Below, one piece after another: positions 35,851-47,300 of a DNA stretch of 64,000 bases (positions within the stretch are counted from its first letter, which is position 1; each line of letters opens with the position of its first letter). The DNA comes from Pisaster brevispinus. Its lineage: Eukaryota; Echinodermata; Asteroidea; Forcipulatida; Asteriidae. A program made the position numbers and the translations under genes. The notes below the pieces were generated by a model that saw only the letters and a list, made by a program, of their open reading frames with translations, was not told the origin of the DNA and did no database searches. Where the stretch lies: positions 3,263,698 through 3,327,697 of the forward strand of contig JAMKCF010000015.1 in the NCBI GenBank assembly GCA_023634235.1, written 5' to 3'.

Positions 35851-35944
35851 TGGAAGGAAGGATAATTGACGACACCTCGTCAACAATAGCTGGTCCTACG
35901 AATGAACGTCAGCAGGCTAAAATGCAAAGCTGAACTCAAAGATA

Positions 35945-36213
35945 CAAACCCGACACCTTGAAATTGTGCGGTTTTGGTGTAATTCCACAGCAGAACACAG
36001 CCCGCCATCTTGGAGACCCACATTTTTTGACTCCACAAAATGGCAGACTGGATGTACGCCTACCGCTGGTTGTAGTTCAAGAGGGACACTTATGTTATTT
36101 GTTTATCACCACTCACTAAATTAAAACACACTGTAGCTGTTTTTGTACATGAACAACAGATAGAGAGTAATATCAATTTTGAGAGATTTTAAGGCAGTGT
36201 GCCCCTTTAATCT
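35945..36213. mobile_element. Partial MITE, TTAAAGGGGCAC family (copy 3)
   Basis: Has TTGAAATTGTGCGGTTTTGG, CAGAACACAGCCCGCCATCT and AAGGCAGTGTGCCCCTTTAA at its right end. Confidence 0.6.
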
Positions 36214-36835
36214 GATAGTGTTGAAAATTACCCAATAAGGCTTATTAACTTATCATAATATTAAGAATACTGCAAACTTAAACACATGCAGGACTTTGCT
36301 TTATGTCAGTTTTTATACCAGAGCTGCTAACATTTGCATCTTGAAATCTGGGAGATTTTGTACAACAATCAGGGAGATATTTAGAATTATATTCAGCGTA
36401 ATTAATTGGTTCATCAGAACAAGGAATGATTGGTTAATTTTCAGGGCACTTTTCTGCAGAATCAGGGCGAGTTGGCAGCTCTGTCATACTAGGCACTCAT
36501 TATGCTACCACCAGTGCTTGCCAGCTTTTCAAACAGCGCCCCCTTGTGCTGAAAATAGGCATACAAACAGGTGCCTTCCCATTTCATAGGGAGGGATGTT
36601 TCTGGCTCCCCGACATAGACCACAATGTAGTGATGGGTAAAAAAAATAAATAAAGCAAGATTAATGAAACATAGCTCAGTATTCGAGATTGTGTACAAGA
36701 AGCGAAGAAACACATTTTGGCATAACATTCGTCTTAGTAAAGCAGGAATTTTAATGAAATTTTACAACAATTTTTTGAGAAGCTTTTCAATTTTAGCAGG
36801 CAGGAAGCACAGCCTTCCCCAATCCTCCCACTATG

Positions 36836-37300
36836 AGGTCGTTCAGACACAGTACTAAAGTCGGTTTTAAGGCAGTTTTAACTCATTCGGGTTTAACTTT
36901 GTGTGTCTGGACGCTCTTAAAACTTAACCGAATCAGGTTGAACTCGAATGAGTGAAATCGGTCGGCGAGGATGGTTTAACGCTAAACCACTTCGGGTTTA
37001 TCTTTTAGCACGGTGTGTGGACAGAATAAAAATGACCACATCCGTTTTAACTCACAACAGATGACCGCTGACCTGTGTAAGGTCGCTAAGTAAATATGCC
37101 TACGTACGCCTCAATGTGTGCCTCAACAGGGCCGTGCGCGTGCTTGTTGTTGTGTTGGGTCACGGTGCTGTTTAAAACCGTATCGGGTTTAACTTCCAGC
37201 TGTCTGAACGCAAGGTAGTTTTATTTTTACGACCGCCCCCCGCTGCTTGTAAAGTTCAACCGGTTCGGGTCTAACTTTAGTACGCTGTCTGAACATGGCC
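36836..37300. mobile_element. 465-bp DNA-transposon derivative, AGGTCGTTCAGACAC termini
   Basis: Left AGGTCGTTCAGACACAGTAC and right GTACGCTGTCTGAACATGGCC are inverted, with the stem continuing as TAAAGT/ACTTTA. TATG flanks both ends. The interior repeats GGTTTAACTTT and TGTCTGGAC. No transposase. It ends about 30 bp from the stop codon of the TMEM243-like gene. Confidence 0.75.
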
Positions 37301-37332
37301 TATGTAGCTGAACAAACCCCCCAAAAAAAATC

Positions 37333-40300
37333 TTAATCAGCTTGCCCAGCTGTTTGGCCAAACAATGCCTTTATCGTTGTCCCTGGCTTCAGCGTAATCG
37401 ATCCTGGCGTAGTTGTTGGGGGTGCTAGAGTACTCGCAGCAATGGGACTCTCGTGTTGAAAGACGTAGATATCTGTTGTGATGCATTGGAAGACAATTAC
37501 AACACTCACCAGGATCAAGAACCACCATTTGCTAGCATCCTTGGGGTCAAAGGTTAAAGATCAAAGGTTGACTCATTAGAAAAAGACAATGACAATGGGG
37601 TTAAATTCAACTTGGAAGATGCACATTTTTTAGTAGCTTGAACTTCAAACTGATATAAATGATTGGGTTAAAAAAATTTGTTTAAAAATTAGTGGTAACG
37701 GCTTTAAACGAATATAATGAATTTGTATTTATTTATTGGTTTTCTTGAAATGACTGTGTACTTACCAAGTCACCACTCTTGTACCAAAAACACTGAAAAG
37801 AAATGGTGAAGAATAATAGGTCAATGGAAGCTAGTAACAGAACTATAAAATACATAGAAATATCTGACCCTGATGTTCCAATTACTTCAGTTTTATCTGA
37901 AAGCATCGTAGATTAAAACAGTCTCTAAAAAGATACAGTTCTTCAAGTTCTTCAAGGCACACAGGTTTTCCCCAACACAGGTTTTCCCCAACACAGGTTT
38001 TCCCCAACACCAAAACTCCAAGAGAAGCTTTGCTTATCAGTTGCAGTTCTTGTTAGAATCCTGGGCCCAATTTTATAGAGCTGCTTAAGTAGAAAACATT
38101 GCTTAACAATTGTCTGCTTAGCAGAAATGAGCAGGATACCAGTCACAAAGTGTACATGTGGCATGGTAGTTTGGCTGGTAACCCTTATTCTGGTAAGCAT
38201 AATTTTGTTGCGCTGAGCTACTTTTTGTGCTTAAGCAGCTCTATGAATTTGGACCCCTGCTGTGAGCTTTGACTTACCGTGAACAAGATGATGATGGCAC
38301 TGATGAGTATGTTAATTGCCATCAAATAGAAAGTATAGTCGAACTTCCCACGGGCAAGGCAAAATACCACACTCAGCTGTCAAAGACAAAAAATATCAAC
38401 TTAATTTAAAGATTTGTCGCAGTCTTTCACCAAACATGTAACCATTAAAGTTCTAAATAAATAACTCAATAAAACTAAAAGGCAGGGTATACTTTTGGTA
38501 ATTGTCAAAGACCAGTATCCTCACTTGGTGCATCCCAACATGCATAAAATAACAGACCTATACAAATTTGGGCTCAAGTTGTCTTCGAAGTTGCAAGAAA
38601 ACAAACAACCCTTGTTGCATAGAGTTGTGTGCCTTCAGATGCATGAGAAAGGCTTCATGATTGATTCATTTCTCATGTTCACATTTGGGGGTGAAAAATA
38701 ACCTACTTTCTCTGAAACTACAATACTTTGAAGGGAGTCGTTTTCTAACAATGTTTTAGGACATTATAAACAGCTCTTCGGTGCTCTTTACCAAGTAAGT
38801 TTTTATAATAATAATAATAATGGCTATTTATAAAGCGCTCATATCCGTCACTCAGTGACGCTCAAGGCGCTTCAACATTAAGTATTTTCCTGCAAGGTAT
38901 TTGGGGGCTACGTTTGAAGTATGAGACCTACTCCTTAACATAGCACCATGTAATGGTTTACAAGGTGCTGTGGCGCAATATGCTGCCAATCAAACCAGAA
39001 ACACCGGGGCGAACCCCTTCTCTTTTCGATAAGTGCACTGGGTTCTTTTACGTGCGTTACACAAAACACGGGACCAACGGCTTTACGTCCCATCCGAAGG
39101 ATGAAGCAATCATGGTTAAGTGTCTTGCTTAAGAACACAAGTGTCACGACCGGGACTCGAACCCACACTCTGCTGATCAGAAACACCAGAGCTTGAGTCC
39201 AGTGATCTTATCCGCTCGGCCACGACACGCCATAGGGTCATTAACTTGCAGAGTAGGGGTCTAAGTACACTCTGCCTTGCAAGGCATTACACAGGAGAGC
39301 TGACGAAATAGTCGCAGACAGTGTTAGTGTTTTGTGTGTTTAACCATATACTTGAAATTAAAAAAACCTGTGAAAATTTAGACTTAATCTGTTGTGTCAG
39401 TGAGTGAGGAGAAAATCCATGCACAATTTTCACTCAGCGTGTAAACACATTGTCCTTAATTTTGATTGTTACAACCGAAATTAGGTGTTGCATTTTTTTA
39501 AGGTTTTCAGATACAGTTTTCTCGACTATGACTTTATTTCAAAGGAAAATATTTCACCGAAGCAATTACTCTAGTATGAACTTCATAACCAGTAAGTTTT
39601 CAGACTAACGGTGTTTATTATTCTTCCCAATCTTATATAATACCATTAATCCATTTAACAGAAACATCTATCTTCATTGGATTGTCCATAAATATACAAA
39701 AAGCTTAAAACCTTACTTTTGCATGTGTCAGTTAAAATATATGTATTCTATTAATGATTAATAAAATTTGTTTATGCCATTGTGGATTAAAAGCACTCTC
39801 AAGATTCTGTAAAAAATATTGAAATGAATTTGAATCTACTTACCAAAATCATAAATGATGTCAGACCAACACATCCCTTCATCGCCAGTATCTGAGGTAA
39901 GTCAAAATAATAATCTAACAGTGTAGCAATTTTTTTTTTTTTACATGTTTTAAGAAGTTGACAGCAAGCACATACATATATTTCCTGGTTTATACACAGC
40001 CACTCTGACAACAATTGTGGCTCCATTAAAGTATCCTCCAAGAAATGCTGTCTGCAAGATCCTATACTAAATTAAATTGTGTTTCTTTATTTCATTACAC
40101 ATTAAAAAACAAAATTCTTGGAGGATGTTTTTTTCAATCGGTATTCCTGCCAGAAATGTTATGGTTGCAATATTTAAATGTTTCTGAACTTTCATGGTCA
40201 TTCAAATTGGAATTCAAGCGAGGCAAGTAGGTCATCATGGAGAACGAATCTGAGAAATAATTTCATAAATTGATGGAAGATCTATTTTAGAGTAATGTTT

Positions 40301-41505
40301 TTTATAGGAAAATTGTTTTCGGACAAAACATGTTTTTTTTTATTGTCAACTATTTCCAGCATAAATCTGGGTCAGTGGATAAAGTGTATTTAGTCCAAGA
40401 ATGTGCTGTAGTCGAGTTTCTGTTGCTGAGGGGGAGTCCTCCCCTTCGAATCCGAGTCCGAGTCAACAAAAAAATGGACTCGAGACCGGTCTCGAGTCTG
40501 AGACTGGTCTCAAGTCCTCCAGCACTGGTCCAAGATTCTTTGTGGAATCCTAAATAGTCTTGAACGAGTTAAGCCTCTATTTTTTGGTAAAATCTTTCAA
40601 GTCCAAAACCCTTGATTTGACAGATTTCCATGGTGTGCAGGCCTTGCCCTTTTAAAGTCCAATACATTTGTAAAATGGGATAAAATAAACATCATCTGCC
40701 TGGCATGCAGAAGAGGGTAAAATTCATTATGTTGCTGGTGAGGCTGTAGGTCTAGATTTACCGCTGATAACATTTAATATTTAGTGTATGAGGGCAATAC
40801 ATTGATTCAACTTTCACTCGCTCTTGTAACTTGTTTCAAGTTAAAGAACATGCCGAGTGATAGGGTACGGGAGTATATGCAAATTAAGCATCATTACAAC
40901 GAATATTATGACGTGTCACAGACACAGTTCCAAAGAAATACTTTGGTCGAGTTGAAAGGATGAAATTGACAACAAAGATTCAGGCTTGATGTACATGTAC
41001 CTACTAGACGTACATGTACCTACTAGTAGTGTACTACCATGGAGGTAGAATTCTACCTCCATGCTACTGGTACTACAAGTAGCCATGATGGCAGCAGCAG
41101 GCAGTAACTAGGACTAGGAGCTGTGCTCCTTTTGACATTTTTTTGACATCTGCTGCCTCAGTATTATTATTATTAATTAAGTACTACAATAGTACTACAG
41201 TACGACATGACGACCGAAGATGTCAAAAACAAGGAGTACAGCGCCCCAGTTATTGGGTCTAGATTATGGGGCTAGTGTGTGGGCGTGGCAAGTATTTTAT
41301 ACCTCCATCCATGGTGTGGGTGAACCCTCGAATTAATGCCAAGTGCCACTGCCAGTCGTCGTGAGTCGGTCGGCAGTGGTGGTGGCCAGCGCCAGTGCAG
41401 TGGGGCCACATCGGTACTTACTTTTTGAGGGTCAACTTCATGAAACAATGCACCACTTGTTGGAGCAGTAGCCTGACTATCACTGTTTCCTTGTGGATCC
41501 TCCAT
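37333..41505 (-). CDS. TMEM243-like small membrane protein (copy 1), five exons
   Basis: Minus-strand coding exons in transcript order: 41422-41505, 39844-39891, 38278-38376, 37766-37792, 37333-37539; every junction is phase 0 and GT-AG. The sum gives 154 aa. Exon 1 encodes a polar head starting MEDPQGNSD and containing ALFHEVDP; exons 2 and 3 hold two hydrophobic segments with CLARG between them; exon 4 encodes only CFWYKSGDL; exon 5 starts DASKWWFL and gives a third helix ending TTDIYVF, then a Thr/Pro-rich tail of about 40 residues. From memory, vertebrate TMEM243 has a similar short head with LFGE, three or four helices and a WYRQGDLEPK motif, which supports the assignment; TMEM243 function is poorly known. 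The tail is longer than in human TMEM243. It lies head-to-head with the paralogue at 44342-50549. Gene reality is likely; the family name is moderate. Confidence 0.75.
38063..38256. mobile_element. Hairpin MITE, GGGCCCAATTTCATAGAGC family (copy 4)
   Basis: TGGGCCCAATTTTATAGAGC to GCTCTATGAATTTGGACCCC. It sits within 25 bp of the exon 3 donor of the minus-strand TMEM243-like gene. Confidence 0.8.
38477..39279 (+). mobile_element. MITE, AAAGGCAGGGTATACTTT family (copy 2), split by a SINE
   Basis: Starts AAAAGGCAGGGTATACTTTT and resumes after the SINE at AGGGTCATTAACTTGCAGAG, ending TACACTCTGCCTT. Comparison with 20054-20474 places the break inside GTTTTTAGGGTCATT. Confidence 0.75.
38806..39231 (-). 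repeat. Full-length tRNA(Leu)-derived SINE (minus), nested
   Basis: On the minus strand the head reads GGCGTGTCGTGGCCGAGCGG (box A) and GGACTCAAGC at the anticodon-loop position, then TGTGGGTTCGAGTCCC (box B), closely resembling tRNA-Leu(CAA). A conserved body (TAAAAGAACCCAGTGC, GGGGTTCGCCCCGG) follows, with a 3' end GAGCGCTTTATAAATAGCC and an (ATT)n tail. It lies in intron 2 of the TMEM243-like gene. Confidence 0.85.
39287..39642 (+). mobile_element. MITE, TACAGGATTGGTA family (copy 7)
   Basis: ACACAGGAGAGCTGACGAAA to CCCAATCTTATATAA. Immediately abuts the split MITE to its left. Intron 2 of the TMEM243-like gene, antisense to it. Confidence 0.7.
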
Positions 41506-42245
41506 TGTTTCTTGTTACTAATTGTTACTTAAGGTTTTGTTGTTGTTTACATTTGCAATTTTTCACAAGAGGCGAACGAAGTCACGCAGCATAAAAACTA
41601 CATCATGATGAGCACGTGATGACGAAGGTTAAAGGTAAAAGTTCTTGCACTTATCGGAAGTGTACACTATTTAGTCTAGGGGTTCCAAAGTTGTTGTTTT
41701 TTCGCGTGCAGTTTATTGCTACCAGCATTTATATGTTTTTTGAAGCACATATAGTAGAAACATGAAACTTTAAAACAACCGAAAATGCAATAAAAAAAAT
41801 GTGTCTAAAATATGTTCATTAGCAGTTTTATTGAAATTCAGTTAACCTATTATTTTAATGGACTGTACCAAAAAGCTCAGAAAACAGTCAGGTGTCATTA
41901 CAGCGCTTTAACAGTGCGCTTTAACACCAGTTATGTGTTAAAAGTACCAGACATTCATAAGCAGCACATGACTGGGTGTGAAACTGAGTGTAGTTAAGTT
42001 AGTGTTCGAATGTAAGTCTTTTAAACATTTTTTTTAATATTTTTACAATACAATAAGTTTTTTTTCTATAGCAGTAGAATTCTTCGAAACTACAGTGTTT
42101 ATGATCAATGTATTTCTTCTTTTACGTTGCATTTCATTTTCACTTTTGTCCACTGCTGCTCTGACAGTGAGTACAAATTTTACAATCATCAGTGACTAGT
42201 AGTATAGTAGTAGATAGTAGAACTAAAGTTACAGCTAGTCGAGTA

Positions 42246-43301
42246 CAGTCATTTGACCAGTTCGGGATCATTGACCAGTTCGGGATCACTTCAACTTTGC
42301 AACAACCCCATAATTAAGTTACTGCTCACATTACCAATTTCTGTTGATACATGTGAAGAATAACATGCAATAAACCAACAAACCCAAAATAAGGTTTCAA
42401 ACTTCATCAACAAATAAATTATGGCCATTTTCTTGAAGTTTGTCTGCGATTTTGATCATTATTTAAAAAAAAAATGTTGGTTGAAAAACGCTGTTAAAAC
42501 TTCTCACCATTAAAATTTGAACGCCAGGGCGAATAACATTTATGTTAAATGCTTAGAATGTGTAAAAAATATTTCAGGTAAATACTGAGCAGTCGTCTTG
42601 TTTTTTTGAGGAGACGAAATTACCGAAATCGTCTTTTGGGGGGCATCGTACCCTTGACCAGTTCGGGATCACTCACTACTCAGCATCTCTTATTGCGTCA
42701 AATGGTACCGCACTCAGTGAGGTAAAATCATACTGCTGCAGTTGAAAGTTCATTTATTGCTTTTAAGATACATTTCTTCAACAAATTCTTGTAGGAATAT
42801 TGTTTTTTTGTGAGAAAATGAAACTTGGAGGAGGAAATTGCGACTGTAAGAATAGATATTTGGGTCAATGTTGCTTTTAGGCGTGCTTCACCTTTTCATT
42901 TGCCTTTGCTGTTGTTTTGTGTTTTTGTTGCTGGATTTTTGCGCTGCTGTTGAATACACTTGCATGAAATTCTCTGGAGAAAGGAAGTCCATTTCCATGC
43001 CAACACACTTGTGAAGTTTGTGTCCTTGAGAGACAGTTTTATGAATGGGAGTATTGGTTTGCAATAGAGGGCAAGCTACTGATTCAGAATAGAATCAACT
43101 GATCCTGAACTGGTCAAACAGGTGACAATACTTTTCTCAAAGCCTCTTCAAAAGTACTAATCTTTTTTTGTCAGTGGATACTTGGTGAGTTTTATAACAT
43201 GTTTAGGTAAACTGATAAACTTTTTTGTTTAAATTGTCAAAGAGATTGCAACCAAAAACAATGTGAATTCAAAAAGTGATCCCGAACTGGTCAAATGACT
43301 G
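42246..43301. mobile_element. 1056-bp non-autonomous Tc1/mariner-type element between divergent genes
   Basis: CAGTCATTTGACCAGTTCGG at the left and CCGAACTGGTCAAATGACTG at the right are perfect inverses, each flanked by TA. Sub-terminal extra copies of GACCAGTTCGGGATCA occur at about 42270 and 42656, with a diverged inverse near 43085. No transposase frame is seen, so it would need a partner in trans. Confidence 0.85.
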
Positions 43302-43492
43302 TACTACCCTCTGCTGGCGGCCTTTCACTTTCGTTTTACAGCGACGTCCTGGATATGAGGGTCTGGGGCGAAGATTTTTCAAAGCTTCACATCTCATATC
43401 TTACCTGCTAGAGTAGAAGCCACTAATTTCACGGGATTCACATTCCATGGTGGCACCATGCATTTTTCTGCGGCCGGTGGATTTTGGTAGTT

Positions 43493-43576
43493 CTAGCTGC
43501 GATGATTGTAATGTAACCCTCCATCCTCCCGACGGTCGCAGACCGGAGGATGGAGGGTTACGATCATCGCAACTAG
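43493..43576. mobile_element. 84-bp foldback hairpin
   Basis: CTAGCTGCGATGATTG..GTAACCCTCCATCCTCC pairs with GGAGGATGGAGGGTTACGATCATCGCAACTAG-type sequence around a short GACGGTCGCAGAC loop. It lies upstream of the plus-strand TMEM243-like gene. Confidence 0.75.
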
Positions 43577-44341
43577 GATTTGGCTGCTATATGTTTATCA
43601 TGATTATTAAATAATAACAATATATTTGTGTATGTTGTTATTATTATAATATTTTTCCAGCCCACAGCAGTTATAATATTATTAAAACCAACCATTGTAC
43701 CCTTAGTAAAAAAAAAAATCCCAGAACTTCAGGTTACACAGTGCTTGGAACTTACAAAAAGAGAAAGAGTAAAAACCGCATTTGCAAGCAGTCCTTTACA
43801 GAGCAACATCTTATGTAGTCTTGCAAAGGACTGCATAAATTCCACTCAGAGCACAGTGCTACAGTTCGTCCAGAATGCAGGAATTTGTCTTTCTTTCGAA
43901 AACTTAATTGGGGGTCTGTGCTTAGTCTGTGGCCTGGTTGGATAATAAAAAGCAGGATCAGTTCATTTCCTGTCGGTACCCAATCTATCCTCATCTCTCA
44001 TCTTTTCTTTACCCTGTTGTATCCAACCCTTCAGTCAGTCTTCTTCATTCATTCAATGCTTTAGTTGCTGTAAGGCTTATTCATGTAGTTCTTCTTCTTC
44101 TTTTTTTCCTGTAGCTAAACTATCGTTTACAAGTACAATGTATAATTTCTGTTCTTTGAAAAATGGCCGAATAAATAATAATAATAATAATAATAATAAT
44201 AAAGCCGTGTACACTTTAAGAGGATTAGCCTATTTATTTGTTGTAAAGGATTGTTTTTAATCCACAAACTTAAGAACATCTTCTTTATGCAGGGAGCTTG
44301 CAGTTTCATCTTCAATTCATTGGTTGATAATCTGATGCACA

Positions 44342-47300
44342 ATGGATGAGAAAACACCCATATTTGGTGATCCCCACGAAAGGGAAGGTGGATCAAAAGT
44401 TGGTACTTCGTCAGCAGCGAGACAAGTCTATCATGATTCGACACAAAACCCAACGACGGTGAGTGATTTCAATTTTCAAAATGGCGCACCTTTCAATCTA
44501 TGTAGAAGACTTGTCTTCAATTATTTTTGGTAGTTTTAGATCTGATTGGTATTTGAGGTTGCTTGATCTGACCAGAAACATCATTCGCAAGTGCCCTGTT
44601 TTTCGTATAAATTTTCGTATAAATTTCTTGATCAACCTGCTTTTAGGTTTTGTAAATTGCCACTTCCATTGTATTTTTTATTTCCACTTTAAAAGTGTTG
44701 GAATGATTTTTGATTTGTGTTTTTTTCTTTTCTGCATGTTTGTGTTACATTTCGCAAACTAAGCAATTATATTTTGTTTTTGTGTCCTTGAGCAAGACGC
44801 TTAACTATAATTGCATCTCATCACCCAGGGGTAAGTGGGTATCTGTGAGAGTGTGAGGGCAGAAACGGTTCTTGTGATTGATTTAGCTTAGTGCGCTACA
44901 TACTTGGCAGCGCAGGCTATAAACTCCCAAGGTAGGCTGAGATGGTTTAAGGAATGAAAAAATTTCTCAGTGACTAGGGGTAATAATGTTGGAGCGCCAT
45001 GAATGGCTGTGCATTGAGTGACGAAGTTGAGCGCAATATAAAAAAAAACACTTATTATTGTTATTACTATTAAATCATTATTGCTTTTTAAACGAGTTTT
45101 CATATTGATTGCTAGATATATTTGTGTATACTGAATGAGGAATCTTCGTGAACAGAGTTAAAACCTAGTGCATGTGTGAACTGCACTATTTTTTTCAAGC
45201 TGTAATCATGTATTTTGGTTGGCTAATTTTTAATCCACTCATTGTTGTATTATTAATGAATGTTTTATACCTATGTTGTACGTGATTATTCATTGAATCC
45301 AGTGTACAATGGGTCTATGTGTATGAATACATTTATATTTATTTTGTGTACAAATTAAAACACATAATTATTTAAATTGGATGTTAAGTTTGCATCGAGG
45401 ATAAAGAATATTATTTTGATTTTACCCGTACACCGATGTGTGTAAAGCAATGTATACTCAGTACTTTCCTGACTCCTGTCTGTGAAAAAAAAAAATCTGT
45501 AGTTTATTACTCAGGTGGCATTATGCCTGTGTTTTGGTTTTTTATTTCAGGAACTCGGGAACTACTTGGGTTTGCCCTGAAATGTTTTAGTGACTGGCCA
45601 GCAGGACCATTTAGCTTGTCAATTCACTAGTCCTCCAGCTTTTCCACTAGTCCATTGTACATATTAGATAGGGATGATTTTCAACACTGAACTAGCCCAG
45701 CCGGACCATTTTGAGAGAATTTTGACTGGTCCTCGGGTGTTGTTAACTGGCATTTTGCCGGCGGACCAGTGTTAAGGGAGAACGCTGCTTTGACACACAT
45801 CGGTGTACGGATAAAACCAAATAATGTTACACAATTATGGCTTGATCTATGACGGTTAGTTTCAGTTTTGTTTTAAAACCATTGACCTCTTCTTATGTAT
45901 TTCAGAGATATATCATGATGGCCAGTGTCGGCATAATCTCAGTCATGGTTTTTGTAAGTGTTATTTATATTAGTATTTTATTTACTTTGTTGACATGATG
46001 TGACTGTGGCTAAGATTGGTGGCCAAGATTGGTGGCCAAGATTGGTGGCCAAGATTGGTGGCCAAGATTGGTGGCCGGAAACAAGCTGGAGTGCAGCAGG
46101 AGACCACCCTGTCGGGGCCGAGGTTCACATTTGAGCTAGGGTTTGAAAATTAAGAGTTTCTCCTTCTCCTAGGTGGGCTGCCATTCAAGGCTGCAAGCCC
46201 CCACCTACCCAAGTTTGAAATCAGAGTTGCTGTCTCCTAGGTGGACTCTTTTCCATGGACAATGGGCTTCACCTGCCCCAAGCAATCTGGTTTTAAGGCG
46301 CCAGAACCCACCTACACACACACAGCTCTGTGTTGCAGCGGCGTAGCAAGGATTTTTTTCGGTGGGGTGGCGGCCTTGCTTTTAAGTGGGGGGGGGCCTT
46401 TTTTTGGGGGAGGGGGCTACGCTGCTAATGTGTTGTAGTCACTCTCTGGACATTCCTTTGTTCTGAACACTTAGGGAAAATCCTATTCTTCAACACTGTA
46501 AATAACAGTGTGTGGACGTGTGTAAGTCCACATAGTGTTTCAAGTCCCTACAGTGTGTGGACCTCTTTTGTTCTCAGGTCCACAGTTCGTATGTAATGTT
46601 AACACACCTCTGCCCCCAGTTCCAAACGGGGACTGGCACATGTTCGTGGATGAGGAGGGGCTAGATCCTCCTTACTGCCCCGATCATCCTAAGACCTTTT
46701 GACCCCCAATAAATACTAATAAATACTAATAATTGGTCTATTTTTTTTCTCTTGTAGATTGCTTTGATTTTATGCCTATACCGTGGAGCATCTACAGGCA
46801 AACAAGGGTTCCTGTATTTTTTGGTTGGATTTAGTTTGATTGGATTCATAGTCATTCAGGCTTTCCTGGTAAGTAGTAATACAATTCCTAAAACTAGTAA
46901 TAAGTACAGCAGGGCTCGAATTTGACACTGGACCGCAGGCCCGAGGCCAGTGATTTTAGCCTTGGGCCAGTAAACTTACGACCGTACAAGTCCAGCGGTC
47001 TTGTGTTTTTGAATAATAACACCTCACTGCATTTTTAACTTAAACCGATAAATACAAATATCTTTCAATTCCGTTGAGTATTTAAGTATATTACCCATAA
47101 GAAAAACTTCTCTTGGTGTTTTTTCCAAAAACATCTCCAATGGGAACTGTGTAGATAGTGTTCTTCTCATTTTGATTCCAGTCTTGTAACAATTTTTCTG
47201 GTCCAGTAAAAGTTTTGAGCTACAAGACCTGCATTCTTGTGGTACAGTCAAGCCTCGTTACAAAGAGCTCGTTATAAAGAGGTTCTGCTTTAATATACAA

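Larger units (their letters stand above)
34330..35930 (+). repeat. Duplicated intergenic segment (34330-34590 and 35545-35930)
   Basis: AACAAGTTTAACATGT, AAAAGTAAATAAT, ATGTCAAGG, ACACTATGCCA/ACACCATGCCA, CATCCTT.ATGGCC and GAACGTCA-like/GGCTAAAA motifs recur in order. The second copy carries a MITE (35699-35850) that the first lacks. A third fragment lies at 35345-35400. A (TTAG)n(TTTG)n microsatellite at 34766-34825 lies between the copies. Confidence 0.55.

Noticed and set aside
38806..39231. Genuine tRNA-Leu gene (also 24860-24937 and 47545-47640)
   Set aside because: Boxes A and B are present but acceptor-stem pairing is not, and conserved SINE bodies and (ATT)n tails follow.
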